DNA from: Flavobacterium sp. A45
Lineage (GTDB): Bacteria > Bacteroidota > Bacteroidia > Flavobacteriales > Flavobacteriaceae
Assembly: GCF_002001005.1 (NCBI RefSeq)
Contig: NZ_MUNX01000057.1
Location: forward strand, 1 to 54,893
Direction: 5' to 3'
Length of the DNA stretch: 54,893 nucleotides
This document shows, piece by piece, positions 26,054 to 34,680 of this stretch. The notes under the pieces were generated by a model, which saw nothing but the letters and a program-made list of their open reading frames with translations, made no database searches and was not told where the DNA came from. Position numbers and translations under genes: made by a program. How positions within the stretch are numbered: position 1 is the stretch's first letter; each line of letters starts with the position of its first letter.

Positions 26054-28210
26054 TTAAGGTTGCGCTTCCTTCACAATTGTCATTTCATCAATAATGTTTT
26101 GAGCTCCAGCATATTTATCAATAACCCAAAGCACGAAACGAATATCAAGATTGATGGTACGTTGCAGTTTTTTGTCAAAAATAACATCACCTGCCATAGC
26201 TTCGATATTTCCATCAAAAGCCACACCGATTAATTCACCTTTTCCATTCAATACAGGAGAACCTGAGTTTCCACCAGTAATATCATTATCAGTTAAGAAA
26301 TTCACAGGCATATATCCAGCTTTGTCAGCATATTGACCAAAATCTTTTGCTTTGTTTAATTCCAACAAACGAGCTGGTAAATCAAATTCGGCATCACCTG
26401 CTTTATACTTATTAACCATTCCGGTCATTGTTGTATAGTTATTAATTTTGGCGTCATTGCGTTTGTCTGCAGGTAAAGCACGAACTTTACCATAAGTTAA
26501 ACGCAAAGTAGAATTGGCATCTGGATACTGAATAGTATTCAATTTTGATTCTCTTAAACCTTCCACTAATTTGCGGTAAGCAATAGCAAAATCATCATCT
26601 GCTTTAGATTGTTCATCAGATTTGGCTCTAACTTTTGTTACCAAATCATTTGAAATAACATACAAAGCATCTGTAGCAATTAGTTCCGCTTTTGGATCTT
26701 TCATAAAAGCCTCAACCGATTCTTTACTGGCAAAAATACTTCCCGTAATTGCTTTATCCACATCAGCAGCAAAACTACCTTTATTGGTTTCTTTCATTTT
26801 AGCCACAACTGGAGCCAAACCATATTCTGATGCTTTAGCAGCGTACAAATTAAGCTGAGCAGTCAAAACTTCTTTTTCCAAAGGAGCATAAAAATCACCA
26901 TAATAGTTATCAATTAAACCAGTTATCTTAGGAAGCATTTCAGCTCTTTTAGCGTCATTTTCTTTGTAATAAGCAATCAATGCATTCCCCAATATATATG
27001 GAGCAACACCATAAGAAGCTGTTCGCACCAATTGTGAAAGATAATTATCGTGACGTGATTTCAAATTTGTTTTTGCGTAATAATCGTTTATTGTAGCAAT
27101 AACATTTCCGTATTTTTCTTTGTTCTCTGGCTTATTCGCCCAAGCATTGAATTTAGCTTCTTCATTTGATTTTGCAGCAGCAGTTTTTGCTTTAGTCAAT
27201 GCATCAATCATCCCTTGACGGTTTTTCCAATAATTGGCTGTTGAAGCATATTTAGAAGCATATTTCAAGTTTACGCTTTCATCTTTACTCATGAACTTTT
27301 TCATGTTATCCATTCCGGTTTTTGCACCTTCAACATGTGCCGGATAAGCATATGTAACATTTTGTGCTATTCCTCCAGATGGCATCCAACGGTTTGTTCT
27401 TCCTGGATAACCCAAAATCATCGCAAAATCATTTTCTTTTGCTCCAGTAATATTTATTGGCAAATGGTGTTTCGGTTGCAAAGGCACATTCTCTTTGGAA
27501 TATTCTGCAGGGTTTCCGTCTTTATCTGCATAAACTCTAAACATAGAGAAATCTGCAGTATGGCGTGGCCATTCCCAGTTATCGGTATCTCCACCAAATT
27601 TTCCAAGACTTTCTGTAGGCGTTCCTACTAAACGAACGTCTTTATAATCTTGGTATACAAAATAATAGTATTCATTTCCTTGAAAGAAAGGACGAACAGA
27701 TACAGTGTATTTCCCACCTTCATTGTTTTCTTTTTCGATCAAAGCTATTTCTTGTTGAATCACTTTATTGCGTTCCGCTTCGGTCATTTTATCATTTACT
27801 TTTGATAAAATTCTTTTGGAAACATCATCCATACGTACGAAAAAACGAACATACAATGATTTTGGTTTTAATTCTTCGCTTTTGCTTTTAGCCCAAAACC
27901 CATTTTTTAAATAGTTTTGTTCTTCAGTTGAAAGTTCAGCAATTGCATCGTATCCACAGTGGTGGTTGGTTAATACCAAACCTTCTTTGGAAACGATTTC
28001 GGCCGTACAGCCTCCGTTGAATTGAACGATAGCATCCTTCAAACTATGATGATTGATACTGTAAATTTCTTCGGCTGTCAATTGCAAGCCCATTTTTTCC
28101 ATATCTCTATGGTTCAGTCTTTCGATAAACATCAAAAACCACATTCCTTCATCTGCTCTAACAGGAAAAGCCATAAGGCACATCGTCAGGAATAAAATAA
28201 TTTTTTTCAT
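26054..28210 (-). CDS. S46-family dipeptidyl-peptidase, DPP7-like
   Basis: A 718-residue periplasmic serine exopeptidase that removes dipeptides from the N-terminus of oligopeptides. Signal peptide 1-19 (MAFPVRA). The chymotrypsin-like double barrel with helical insert shows the S46 triad: TNHHCGYDAI (His83/84), GGDTDNWEWPRH (Asp) and TGGNSGSPV (Ser). The residue 18 after the catalytic Ser is Gly (AFDGN); in S46 enzymes Gly at this site marks DPP7-type hydrophobic specificity, and Arg marks the acidic-residue-specific DPP11. The gene is alone between two hairpins and has a long inverted repeat in its leader. It would feed dipeptides from imported peptides into the cell. Confidence 0.93.
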   Translation of the reverse strand: MKKIILFLTMCLMAFPVRADEGMWFLMFIERLNHRDMEKMGLQLTAEEIYSINHHSLKDAIVQFNGGCTAEIVSKEGLVLTNHHCGYDAIAELSTEEQNYLKNGFWAKSKSEELKPKSLYVRFFVRMDDVSKRILSKVNDKMTEAERNKVIQQEIALIEKENNEGGKYTVSVRPFFQGNEYYYFVYQDYKDVRLVGTPTESLGKFGGDTDNWEWPRHTADFSMFRVYADKDGNPAEYSKENVPLQPKHHLPINITGAKENDFAMILGYPGRTNRWMPSGGIAQNVTYAYPAHVEGAKTGMDNMKKFMSKDESVNLKYASKYASTANYWKNRQGMIDALTKAKTAAAKSNEEAKFNAWANKPENKEKYGNVIATINDYYAKTNLKSRHDNYLSQLVRTASYGVAPYILGNALIAYYKENDAKRAEMLPKITGLIDNYYGDFYAPLEKEVLTAQLNLYAAKASEYGLAPVVAKMKETNKGSFAADVDKAITGSIFASKESVEAFMKDPKAELIATDALYVISNDLVTKVRAKSDEQSKADDDFAIAYRKLVEGLRESKLNTIQYPDANSTLRLTYGKVRALPADKRNDAKINNYTTMTGMVNKYKAGDAEFDLPARLLELNKAKDFGQYADKAGYMPVNFLTDNDITGGNSGSPVLNGKGELIGVAFDGNIEAMAGDVIFDKKLQRTINLDIRFVLWVIDKYAGAQNIIDEMTIVKEAQP

Positions 28211-28230
28211 AAATAGTTTTTTTAAGTTTT

Positions 28231-28290
28231 AAATATGAGGTTACTTTACTAATTAGTTTTCGCTAATTTAAGTTTTGCAACCTCATATTT
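28231..28290 (-). promoter_or_regulatory. long inverted repeat in the S46 peptidase leader
   Basis: AAATATGAGGTT (28231-28242) and AACCTCATATTT (28279-28290) are a perfect 12-bp inverted repeat 36 bases apart, 21 bases upstream of the start codon. In RNA it would form a stem-loop in the 5' untranslated region; as DNA it could be an operator. The loop contains a shorter palindrome (ACTAATTAGT). Confidence 0.5.
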
Positions 28291-28411
28291 GAATAATTTT
28301 TAAGTGCTGCGAATATAAATCATTTTCGCAACTAAAAACTAATTGTTCATTTAAAATCAAAAACAAGTCATTGATTATTAACTTAATTTTAGGGATTGTG
28401 TAATTCAAATA

Positions 28412-28443
28412 AAAAAGGTGTTCTATTGCTAGAACACCTTTTT
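28412..28443 (-). terminator. terminator after obgE
   Basis: AAAAAGGTGTTCTA and TAGAACACCTTTTT form a perfect 14-bp stem around the 4-base loop TTGC, on the minus strand just after the obgE stop. Confidence 0.85.
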
Positions 28444-28461
28444 AATATAAAATACTGACTT

Positions 28462-29463
28462 TTAGTCATTCAGCATTTTCCATAATTTGTCTTTCAATTC
28501 AGTCAAACCTTGTTGGGCAACTGATGAGATAAACATATACGGAATGTCTTTGAATGCAACGTCAAGTTCAACTTTCAATTCGGCTTTCAGTTCATCATCC
28601 AGCATATCACATTTTGAAATTACCAATAAACGTTCTTTATCCAACATTTCCGGATTGTATTTGGTCAATTCATTCACCAAAATATCATATTCTTCCTTGA
28701 TGTTTGGTGTATCAACAGGAACCAAGAACAATAAGGTCGAATTACGCTCGATATGACGCAAGAAATAGTGACCTAATCCTTTTCCTTCAGCAGCACCTTC
28801 AATAATTCCCGGAATATCGGCAATTACAAAAGATTGAAAATCTCTGTAAGCCACAATTCCAAGATTTGGTTTCAATGTTGTAAAAGGATAATCGGCAATT
28901 TTTGGTTTTGCAGAAGTCAACACAGACAGTAGCGTTGATTTTCCTGCATTAGGAAAACCTACCAAACCTACATCGGCCAATACTTTAAGTTCCAAAATCA
29001 CGTCCATTTCCACACCCGGCAAACCTGGTTGAGAATATCTCGGTGTTTGATTCGTTGAGCTTCTAAAGTGCCAGTTCCCTAACCCTCCTTTACCTCCGCG
29101 AGAAAGAATTTGTTTCTCTCCGTCTTCGGTAATTTCAAAAAGAGTTTCTCCAGTTTCTTTATCTTTTACGACTGTACCCAACGGAACTTCGATGTATTTA
29201 TCATCTCCATCAGCACCAGTACTTCTATCTCCACTTCCATCACCACCATTACCCGCTTTAATATGACGTGCAAATTTCAAGTGAAATAAAGTCCAAAGTC
29301 CTTTGTTTCCCACTAAATATACGTGTCCCCCTCGTCCACCATCACCACCGTCTGGTCCGCCTTTTTCAATAAATTTTTCTCTATGCAAATGCGTAGATCC
29401 CTTTCCTCCTTTTCCTGAAGAAACATAAATTTTTACGTAATCTACAAAATTCCCTTCTGTCAT
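28462..29463 (-). CDS. obgE: Obg-family GTPase (ribosome assembly / stress)
   Basis: A 333-residue essential P-loop GTPase that binds the 50S subunit and helps its late maturation. The N-terminal glycine-rich OBG domain (about 1-160) has several GGDGG-type turns such as [14 protein letters not shown]. The G domain shows GFPNAGKST (G1), a Thr switch in [12 protein letters not shown] (G2), DIPGIIEGA (G3) and SKCD (G4). Length equals that of minimal bacterial Obg proteins lacking the C-terminal extension of E. coli ObgE. Start at [12 protein letters not shown] is the usual one. Upstream lies a repeat-rich gap separating it from the CorC-like gene. Confidence 0.96.
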   Translation of the reverse strand: MTEGNFVDYVKIYVSSGKGGKGSTHLHREKFIEKGGPDGGDGGRGGHVYLVGNKGLWTLFHLKFARHIKAGNGGDGSGDRSTGADGDDKYIEVPLGTVVKDKETGETLFEITEDGEKQILSRGGKGGLGNWHFRSSTNQTPRYSQPGLPGVEMDVILELKVLADVGLVGFPNAGKSTLLSVLTSAKPKIADYPFTTLKPNLGIVAYRDFQSFVIADIPGIIEGAAEGKGLGHYFLRHIERNSTLLFLVPVDTPNIKEEYDILVNELTKYNPEMLDKERLLVISKCDMLDDELKAELKVELDVAFKDIPYMFISSVAQQGLTELKDKLWKMLND

Positions 29464-29479
29464 ATCTTCTTGTTTAAGA

Positions 29480-29602
29480 TTTAAAGGCTTAAGGGTTTAA
29501 AGGTTTAAGAGTTTAAAGGCTTAAGGGTTATGGGTTAGCTAATTTTCGACTAACTTTAAACTACTTTGAACACTTTTAAACTACTTTAATCTACTTTAAA
29601 CT
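29480..29602. repeat. two short tandem-repeat arrays upstream of obgE
   Basis: 29480-29527 is three head-to-tail copies of a 16-base unit, TTTAAAGGCTTAAGGG, the middle one with two changes. 29553-29602 is five copies of a unit of about 10 bases, ACTTTAAACT, with small variants. Both are AT-rich, share TTTAAA, and fill most of the 162-base gap between the CorC-like gene and obgE. They may include the obgE leader. No CRISPR features: units are too short and spacer-free. Confidence 0.75.
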
Positions 29603-29625
29603 GATTAAACTTTTAAATCAATTTT

Positions 29626-30900
29626 TTAAACCTTTAAGGCTTTAACCATTACTTTATCAATCTTCACGCCATCCATATCGATGACCTCTAACTCAAATTT
29701 TTGCCAAATCAACTTTTCTCCTTCTTTTGGAATACGGGACAATTCGGTCATTATTAATCCACTCACAGTGGTCACTTCATAATCATTTATCAAATCATCC
29801 AACTCGAAATACGTCAGGAAATCGTGCAGCGAATAATGTCCATCTACCATCCAGGTTCCATCCTCTCTCTCGATTAATTGGAAATCATCTTTATAAAAAT
29901 CGGATGCATTACCAACTAGTGCTTCAAGAATATCATTCAAAGTAATTACCCCTTGAAAAACTCCATATTCATCCGAAACCAATGCATAATGAATTCCTGT
30001 TTCCTTGAACTGTTCCAGTGCTTTATATGCTGTCGTTTGCTCCATCATAAAAGGGGCTTCGGTCATAATTTCGGCCAAATTGAAACTTTCGTTTTCAAAA
30101 TGGGCAAAGATATTTTTCAAATTTACAACTCCTACAATATCATCATGATTTTCACCATACACAGGATAAATGGAATGCAATTCTTTTAGCATAAATTCCT
30201 TTACCTGATTCTTATTTGCATGCAAAGGCAAGAGCATAACCGATTTTCTGTGCGTCATCAACGAATTGATTTTTCGATCTCCAATATGAAAAACACGCTC
30301 TACGATATCTTGTTCTATTTCCTGAACCTCACCACCTTCGGTTCCTTCTTTGATGATTGCTTTTATCTCTTCTTCAGTAACTTTTCCGTCAGCGGTAGGC
30401 TTTATACGCAGTACATCCAATAAAAATTCTGTTGAAGTGGTTAGCAACCATATAAAAGGAGCCGTAATTATAGAAACAATTTTCATCGGTAACGCCACGG
30501 CTTTGGCAATAGCTTCCGGATGGTTCAATCCAATTCTTTTGGGCAATAACTCTCCCAGTACCAACGAAAAGAACGTCAATATTACAACTACAATTCCAAC
30601 AGCGATTGAATGCGCAAACGGAATCAATACATGAAATCCTTTTACAAATAACTCGACATCTACAGTGATTTTGTCCCCACTGTAAATACCTGTAAGTATT
30701 CCGATAAGCGTTATTCCTATTTGTACTGTTGACAGAAACTTATTTGGCGAATTGGCTAAATCCAAAGCGATTTGGGCACTTTTGTTTCCCTTTTTTGCTG
30801 CGGTTTCCAATCTGTTTTTTCTGGCCGAAATCAATGCAATTTCAGACATAGAGAAAACCCCATTTAAGAGTATCAGAAAAAATATTATTACTATTTCCAA
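29626..30900 (-). CDS. hemolysin/CorC-family membrane protein (DUF21-CBS-CorC_HlyC)
   Basis: A 424-residue integral membrane protein of the CNNM/CorC type. Order: DUF21 transmembrane domain (about 1-180, ALISARKNRLETAAKKGNKS at the first loop and SLVLGELLPKRIGLN), two CBS domains (about 200-330, LMTHRKSVMLLPLHA and GVFQGVITLNDILEALVG), and a C-terminal CorC_HlyC domain (about 345-424, DGTWMVDGHYSLHDF then TVSGLIM). Relatives transport Mg2+ or similar divalent ions or protect against their excess. The hemolysin name is historical. It lies upstream of obgE, same strand, but the repeat-rich gap makes co-transcription uncertain. Confidence 0.9.
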   Translation of the reverse strand: MEIVIIFFLILLNGVFSMSEIALISARKNRLETAAKKGNKSAQIALDLANSPNKFLSTVQIGITLIGILTGIYSGDKITVDVELFVKGFHVLIPFAHSIAVGIVVVILTFFSLVLGELLPKRIGLNHPEAIAKAVALPMKIVSIITAPFIWLLTTSTEFLLDVLRIKPTADGKVTEEEIKAIIKEGTEGGEVQEIEQDIVERVFHIGDRKINSLMTHRKSVMLLPLHANKNQVKEFMLKELHSIYPVYGENHDDIVGVVNLKNIFAHFENESFNLAEIMTEAPFMMEQTTAYKALEQFKETGIHYALVSDEYGVFQGVITLNDILEALVGNASDFYKDDFQLIEREDGTWMVDGHYSLHDFLTYFELDDLINDYEVTTVSGLIMTELSRIPKEGEKLIWQKFELEVIDMDGVKIDKVMVKALKV

Positions 30901-30965
30901 TGTTTAGATAATTCGTTTATATTTTTGATTCTTAGAATCTTGTTGTTGCGTAATCTTATTTTAAT

Positions 30966-31096
30966 AGCCCAGATGGAAGTGAAAAGCCCACAGTCCCGTT
31001 GTTTAATTTTTATGAGTGACACAAAAGCGACTGAAAGAAGCTTATGGGGCGCTTTAGAAAAATAAACAACGGGACGCGGACTTGAAACGTACAGCT
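30966..31096 (-). repeat. structured intergenic repeat, copy B (divergent)
   Basis: A perfect 13-bp inverted repeat, GTCCCGTTGTTTA (30993-31005) and TAAACAACGGGAC (31063-31075), encloses 57 bases with a second small stem (AAAGCG and CGCTTT). Read on the minus strand it ends in CACTTCCATCTGGGCTA, like the TTCCATCAGGGCT tail of copies A and C, so it is probably a divergent member of the same family. It occupies most of the gap between the CorC-like gene and adk. Confidence 0.55.
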
Positions 31097-31107
31097 GGAA
31101 ATTGCTT

Positions 31108-31680
31108 CTACAAATTATCGATAACCGCTGTTAATCTCTCTGTAATTTCTTGAATAGATCCTATTCCATTTACAGCGTGAAACTTATTTTGTGCTTTATA
31201 ATACCCCATTAATGGAGCCGTTTTTTCATTATATTCTTGGTAACGATTTCTGATTTTGTCTTCATCTTGATCGTCAACTCTTCCGCTGGTTTTTCCTCTT
31301 TCCAATAATCTAGCCACCAGAATATTGTCGTCAGCCTCAAGAGCAACTGTTGCAGCTACAGATGAACCAATTGTAGGCAAAAATGCATCCAATGCTTCAG
31401 CTTGTGCAATAGTTCTTGGATATCCGTCGAATAAAATTCCGTTTGAATCCAAGTGTTTGTTTACCTCATCAATAAGCATTTTGGTAGTCAACTCGTCTGG
31501 AACCAAATCTCCGGCATCCATATACACTCTTGCTTCTTTACCTAATGGAGTGTCGTTTTTCAAGTTGTAACGAAAAACATCTCCAGTTGAAATGTGTGTT
31601 AATTTGTATTTTTCTTTTAAAAATTCTGCCTGAGTTCCTTTTCCTGCTCCTGGCTTTCCAAATAAAACTATATTGATCAT
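31108..31680 (-). CDS. adk: adenylate kinase (short-LID type)
   Basis: A 190-residue cytoplasmic kinase catalysing ATP + AMP to 2 ADP. The P-loop GKPGAGKGTQAEFL starts at about residue 8. FDGYPRT follows and the LID is short (LLERGKTSGRVDDQDEDKIR), as in AK1-type enzymes and many Bacteroidota. NMP-binding residues in THISTGDVFRYNL are present. The gene follows hpt on the same strand with a 31-base gap; the hpt-adk-obgE order is a recurring neighbourhood in Flavobacteria. Confidence 0.95.
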   Translation of the reverse strand: MINIVLFGKPGAGKGTQAEFLKEKYKLTHISTGDVFRYNLKNDTPLGKEARVYMDAGDLVPDELTTKMLIDEVNKHLDSNGILFDGYPRTIAQAEALDAFLPTIGSSVAATVALEADDNILVARLLERGKTSGRVDDQDEDKIRNRYQEYNEKTAPLMGYYKAQNKFHAVNGIGSIQEITERLTAVIDNL

Positions 31681-31711
31681 TCCTTTTTTATATATGATTT
31701 TTACTATTTTG

Positions 31712-32242
31712 TTATTCCTTTAATTGATAAACTTCGGGTAAATTCCTGCCCAAACCATCGTAATCCAAACCAAAACCAACGATGAATTTGTTGGGAATAC
31801 GAATACCCACATAGTCAATTTTTAGGTCTTTTTTGAAAGCATCCGGTTTGAAGAAAAGTGTTGCGATTTTAAAATGTTTTACATTTTGACTCTTAAACAA
31901 CTTTTTCAATTCTTCCAAAGTGTTTCCTGTATCTATAATATCCTCAATAACAATAACGGTTCTCCCCGTTAAATCTTGGTTTAAACCTATTAATTGCTTA
32001 ACCGATTCTGTAGAGGAAGTTCCTTCGTAAGAAGCTAGTTTGATAAAAGACACTTCACAAGGTTTCTTGTATAATTTTAAAAAATCGGAAACTACCATAA
32101 AAGAGCCATTCAATACTCCAATAAAAATTGGTGTCTCATCAAAAAAATCATCTTCTATTTGCGCTACCATTTTTTCAATAGCAAAGTTTATCTCTTGGGC
32201 TGAAATAAACGGAACAAATTGTTTATCGTGTAGTTGTATCAC
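31712..32242 (-). CDS. hpt: hypoxanthine phosphoribosyltransferase
   Basis: A 176-residue purine-salvage enzyme that makes IMP or GMP from hypoxanthine or guanine with PRPP. The PRPP-binding motif is VIVIEDIIDTGNTLEELK; the FIKLASYEGTSS segment is the flexible loop. The frame runs further up to a TTG (32293), but that stretch contains the -7 box TATCTTTG (32274-32267) and does not look like the family's N-terminus. The GTG at 32242 gives MIQLHDKQFVPFISAQEI, the expected start, 25 bases after the box. It begins the hpt-adk unit. Confidence 0.93.
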   Translation of the reverse strand: MIQLHDKQFVPFISAQEINFAIEKMVAQIEDDFFDETPIFIGVLNGSFMVVSDFLKLYKKPCEVSFIKLASYEGTSSTESVKQLIGLNQDLTGRTVIVIEDIIDTGNTLEELKKLFKSQNVKHFKIATLFFKPDAFKKDLKIDYVGIRIPNKFIVGFGLDYDGLGRNLPEVYQLKE

Positions 32243-32266
32243 AGTTTTATATTTTAAAATCTTTGG

Positions 32267-32274
32267 CAAAGATA
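32267..32274 (-). promoter_or_regulatory. -7 element of the hpt promoter
   Basis: TATCTTTG on the minus strand matches TAnnTTTG exactly and lies 24 bases upstream of the GTG start of hpt. It rules out the longer reading frame as the real coding region. Confidence 0.65.
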
Positions 32275-32330
32275 GGGATTTCACTTTTGACAATTGTCAA
32301 TTGATTTGTACTTTTAAACCAAAAACACCA

Positions 32331-32879
32331 ATGATGGTCACCGAATTCCAAAAAAACTTAGATTATGTAACTGGACATCGAGCCAACAGACAAAAATATG
32401 CGGATGAAGTTCTGGATAATCGAGAACTATTCCCTGAGTTAATACAACTGTGTTTTCAGATTTCGAACAAGAATTCGTCCAAAGCCTGTTGGATTCTGGA
32501 ATTTGTATGCTACCAAAAATTAGAGTGGCTTGAAAACCATTTGGATTTTTTCTGTTCTAATATCAAAAATCTTAAAGACGAAAGCGCCATACGGCCAGTA
32601 GCAAAAATCTGCCAACTTTTGGTCCTTTCCCATTATAAGAAAAAAGAGGTGCAGCTTTCAGAAAAACATTTGGAGGAAATCATAGAAAATAGTTTTGATT
32701 GGTTGATTAACGATATAAAAGTGGCGTCAAAAGCCTATTCGATGCGTACCTTATATATTTTAGGACAACATTATGATTGGATACATCCTGAATTGAAAAT
32801 TATAATTACAAAAGATTTTCCAAATCATACTGCAGCTTATAAGGCTGTCGCCAAAGAAGTTTTGAAGAAAATAAAATAG
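32331..32879 (+). CDS. conserved hypothetical helical protein
   Basis: A 182-residue cytoplasmic protein with no signal peptide or membrane segment. The open frame extends upstream to 32040 over hpt, but the ATG at 32331 is the first credible start (MMVTEFQKNLDYVTGHRANR). The sequence is almost entirely amphipathic helices (LFPELIQLCFQI, ACWILEFVCYQKLEWLENH, SAIRPVAKICQLLVLSHY), like HEAT-type or DNA-alkylation-repair-like repeat folds; I do not recognise a named family. Divergent from hpt, and followed by a hairpin then purK. Confidence 0.65.
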   Translation: MMVTEFQKNLDYVTGHRANRQKYADEVLDNRELFPELIQLCFQISNKNSSKACWILEFVCYQKLEWLENHLDFFCSNIKNLKDESAIRPVAKICQLLVLSHYKKKEVQLSEKHLEEIIENSFDWLINDIKVASKAYSMRTLYILGQHYDWIHPELKIIITKDFPNHTAAYKAVAKEVLKKIK

Positions 32880-32881
32880 CA

Positions 32882-32913
32882 TTTTCCTATTCGATTAGGA
32901 AAAAGTATCTTTG
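32882..32913 (+). promoter_or_regulatory. short hairpin and purK -7 element
   Basis: TTTTCCTA (32882-32889) and TAGGAAAA (32896-32903) pair perfectly and follow the upstream stop by 2 bases, a likely terminator. TATCTTTG (32906-32913), an exact TAnnTTTG box, starts 2 bases later, so terminator and purK promoter are packed together. The -7 box lies 46 bases before the purK ATG. Confidence 0.6.
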
Positions 32914-32959
32914 CATACTCAAGGCAAATGCCAAACAGACAAAGTAAATACCAATCACA

Positions 32960-34111
32960 ATGAATTATTTTTCTTCTGATTTTAAATTAGGAATATTAGG
33001 TGGAGGACAATTAGGCAAAATGCTGTTGTTTGACACGAGAAAATTTGACATACAAACTTATGTTCTTGATCCTAGTGACGAAGCACCATGCAAAATTGCG
33101 TGTAATCATTTTTTTCAAGGTGACTTGATGGATTTTGAAACGGTTTACAATTTTGGAAAACAAGTAGATGTTTTGACTTTTGAAATTGAATTGGTAAATC
33201 TAGATGCTTTGGAAAAATTGGAAAACGAAGGTTTAAAAGTATATCCTTCTCCAAAAACACTGAAACTGATACAAAACAAAGGCATTCAGAAAGCCTTTTA
33301 TATAGAGAATAATATTCCAACAGCTCCTTTTAAACGTTTTGCAACTTTAAAAGATTTGGTGGTTGATTTAGTGGATTCTAATATCCAACTTCCTTTTGTT
33401 TGGAAGTGTACCGAATTTGGATATGACGGAAACGGTGTGAAAGTCATCAGACAAACTTCTGATTTAGAAAATTTACCCAACGTCGAATGTATTGCAGAAA
33501 CAATGGTGCCTTTCAAAAATGAATTGGCCGTTATTGTTTGCCGCAATCCACAGGGAGAAATAAAAACATACCCAGTAGTAGAAATGGAATTTCATCCTGA
33601 AGCCAACCAAGTGGAGTATGTAATTTGCCCTGCCCGAATTGATGAAAAAGTAGCCGAAAAAGCAAGAGCAATTGCCTTGAATGTTTCTAAGCAATTCAAT
33701 CACGTAGGCCTTTTGGCAGTGGAAATGTTTCAAACCGAAGACGACGAAATTCTAGTAAACGAAGTCGCACCTCGCCCACACAATTCCGGTCATTATTCCA
33801 TTGAAGCCAGTTATACTTCACAATTTGAAAACCATTTACGTGCAATTCTTGATTTGCCTTTAGGGAATACTGAAAGTAAAGTGGCCGGAATTATGGTTAA
33901 TCTTACTGGCGCAGAAGGCTTTTCTGGAGATGTCGTTTACGAAAATATAGAGAAAATATTAGGATGGAATGGTGTTACACCACACATTTACGGTAAGAAA
34001 CAAACCCGCCCTTTCAGAAAAATGGGACATGTAACAATTGTCAATGAAGACATTAATGAAGCGAGAAGAATTGCTGAGGATGTAAAGAATACGATAAGAG
34101 TGATTAGTTAA
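32960..34111 (+). CDS. purK: 5-(carboxyamino)imidazole ribonucleotide synthase
   Basis: A 383-residue ATP-grasp enzyme of purine synthesis; it carboxylates AIR to N5-CAIR using ATP and bicarbonate. The N-terminus LGILGGGQLGKMLLFDTRK is the PurK nucleotide-fold start. ATP-grasp residues appear in WKCTEFGYDGNGVKV, and VNEVAPRPHNSGHYSIEA is the family's catalytic signature. Length is normal. purE follows 55 bases downstream on the same strand, so the two consecutive steps are encoded together. Confidence 0.96.
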   Translation: MNYFSSDFKLGILGGGQLGKMLLFDTRKFDIQTYVLDPSDEAPCKIACNHFFQGDLMDFETVYNFGKQVDVLTFEIELVNLDALEKLENEGLKVYPSPKTLKLIQNKGIQKAFYIENNIPTAPFKRFATLKDLVVDLVDSNIQLPFVWKCTEFGYDGNGVKVIRQTSDLENLPNVECIAETMVPFKNELAVIVCRNPQGEIKTYPVVEMEFHPEANQVEYVICPARIDEKVAEKARAIALNVSKQFNHVGLLAVEMFQTEDDEILVNEVAPRPHNSGHYSIEASYTSQFENHLRAILDLPLGNTESKVAGIMVNLTGAEGFSGDVVYENIEKILGWNGVTPHIYGKKQTRPFRKMGHVTIVNEDINEARRIAEDVKNTIRVIS

Positions 34112-34166
34112 AAATAATTATAAATGTTGAATTATAATTTATAATTCAAAACTCAACATAAAAACA

Positions 34167-34652
34167 ATGAGCAAAGTAGCCATAATAATGGGAAGCATTT
34201 CGGATATGCCGGTAATGCAAGATGCCATAGACATTTTAAAAGGATTTGACATAGCTGTAGAAGTCGATATTGTATCGGCACACAGAACTCCTGAAAAGTT
34301 ATTTGATTTTAGTAAAAATGCTCATACCCGTGGTATTTCGGTGATTATTGCCGGAGCTGGTGGTGCTGCACATTTACCAGGAATGGTGGCTTCTATGTCC
34401 CCGCTACCCGTGATTGGAGTTCCTGTAAAATCAAGCAACTCTATTGATGGTTGGGACAGTGTTTTATCCATTTTACAAATGCCTGGTGGCGTTCCTGTAG
34501 CAACAGTCGCTTTAAACGGAGCAAAAAATGCCGGAATCCTCGCTGCACAAATAATAGGAAGTGCTGACGCAACTATTTTAGATAAAATCATCACCTATAA
34601 AGAAGGTCTTAAAGAAGCGGTTTACAAATCTTCTGAAAACTTGAATAAATAA
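34167..34652 (+). CDS. purE: N5-carboxyaminoimidazole ribonucleotide mutase
   Basis: A 161-residue class I PurE, which converts N5-CAIR to CAIR. The motif MGSISDMPVMQDA and the active-site segment EVDIVSAHRTPEKLFDF hold the conserved Ser, Asp and His; AGAGGAAHLPGMVAS and GWDSVLSILQMPGGVPVATV are also standard. Length is normal. It follows purK and is closed by a strong terminator. Confidence 0.97.
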   Translation: MSKVAIIMGSISDMPVMQDAIDILKGFDIAVEVDIVSAHRTPEKLFDFSKNAHTRGISVIIAGAGGAAHLPGMVASMSPLPVIGVPVKSSNSIDGWDSVLSILQMPGGVPVATVALNGAKNAGILAAQIIGSADATILDKIITYKEGLKEAVYKSSENLNK

Positions 34653-34680
34653 AAAAAGCTCCTAAAAAAGGAGCTTTTTT
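34651..34680 (+). terminator. terminator of the purKE unit
   Basis: AAAAAAGCTCC and GGAGCTTTTTT make an 11-bp stem around TAAAAAA, ending in T residues, overlapping the end of purE. Confidence 0.9.

Noticed and set aside
29480..29602. CRISPR array
   Set aside because: Units are 10-16 bases, placed head to tail with no unique spacers of 30 or so bases, and no cas genes are in the window.
32040..32330. Longer N-terminus of the protein ending at 32879
   Set aside because: The extension overlaps hpt on the opposite strand and its promoter; the translation there is the reverse shadow of hpt.
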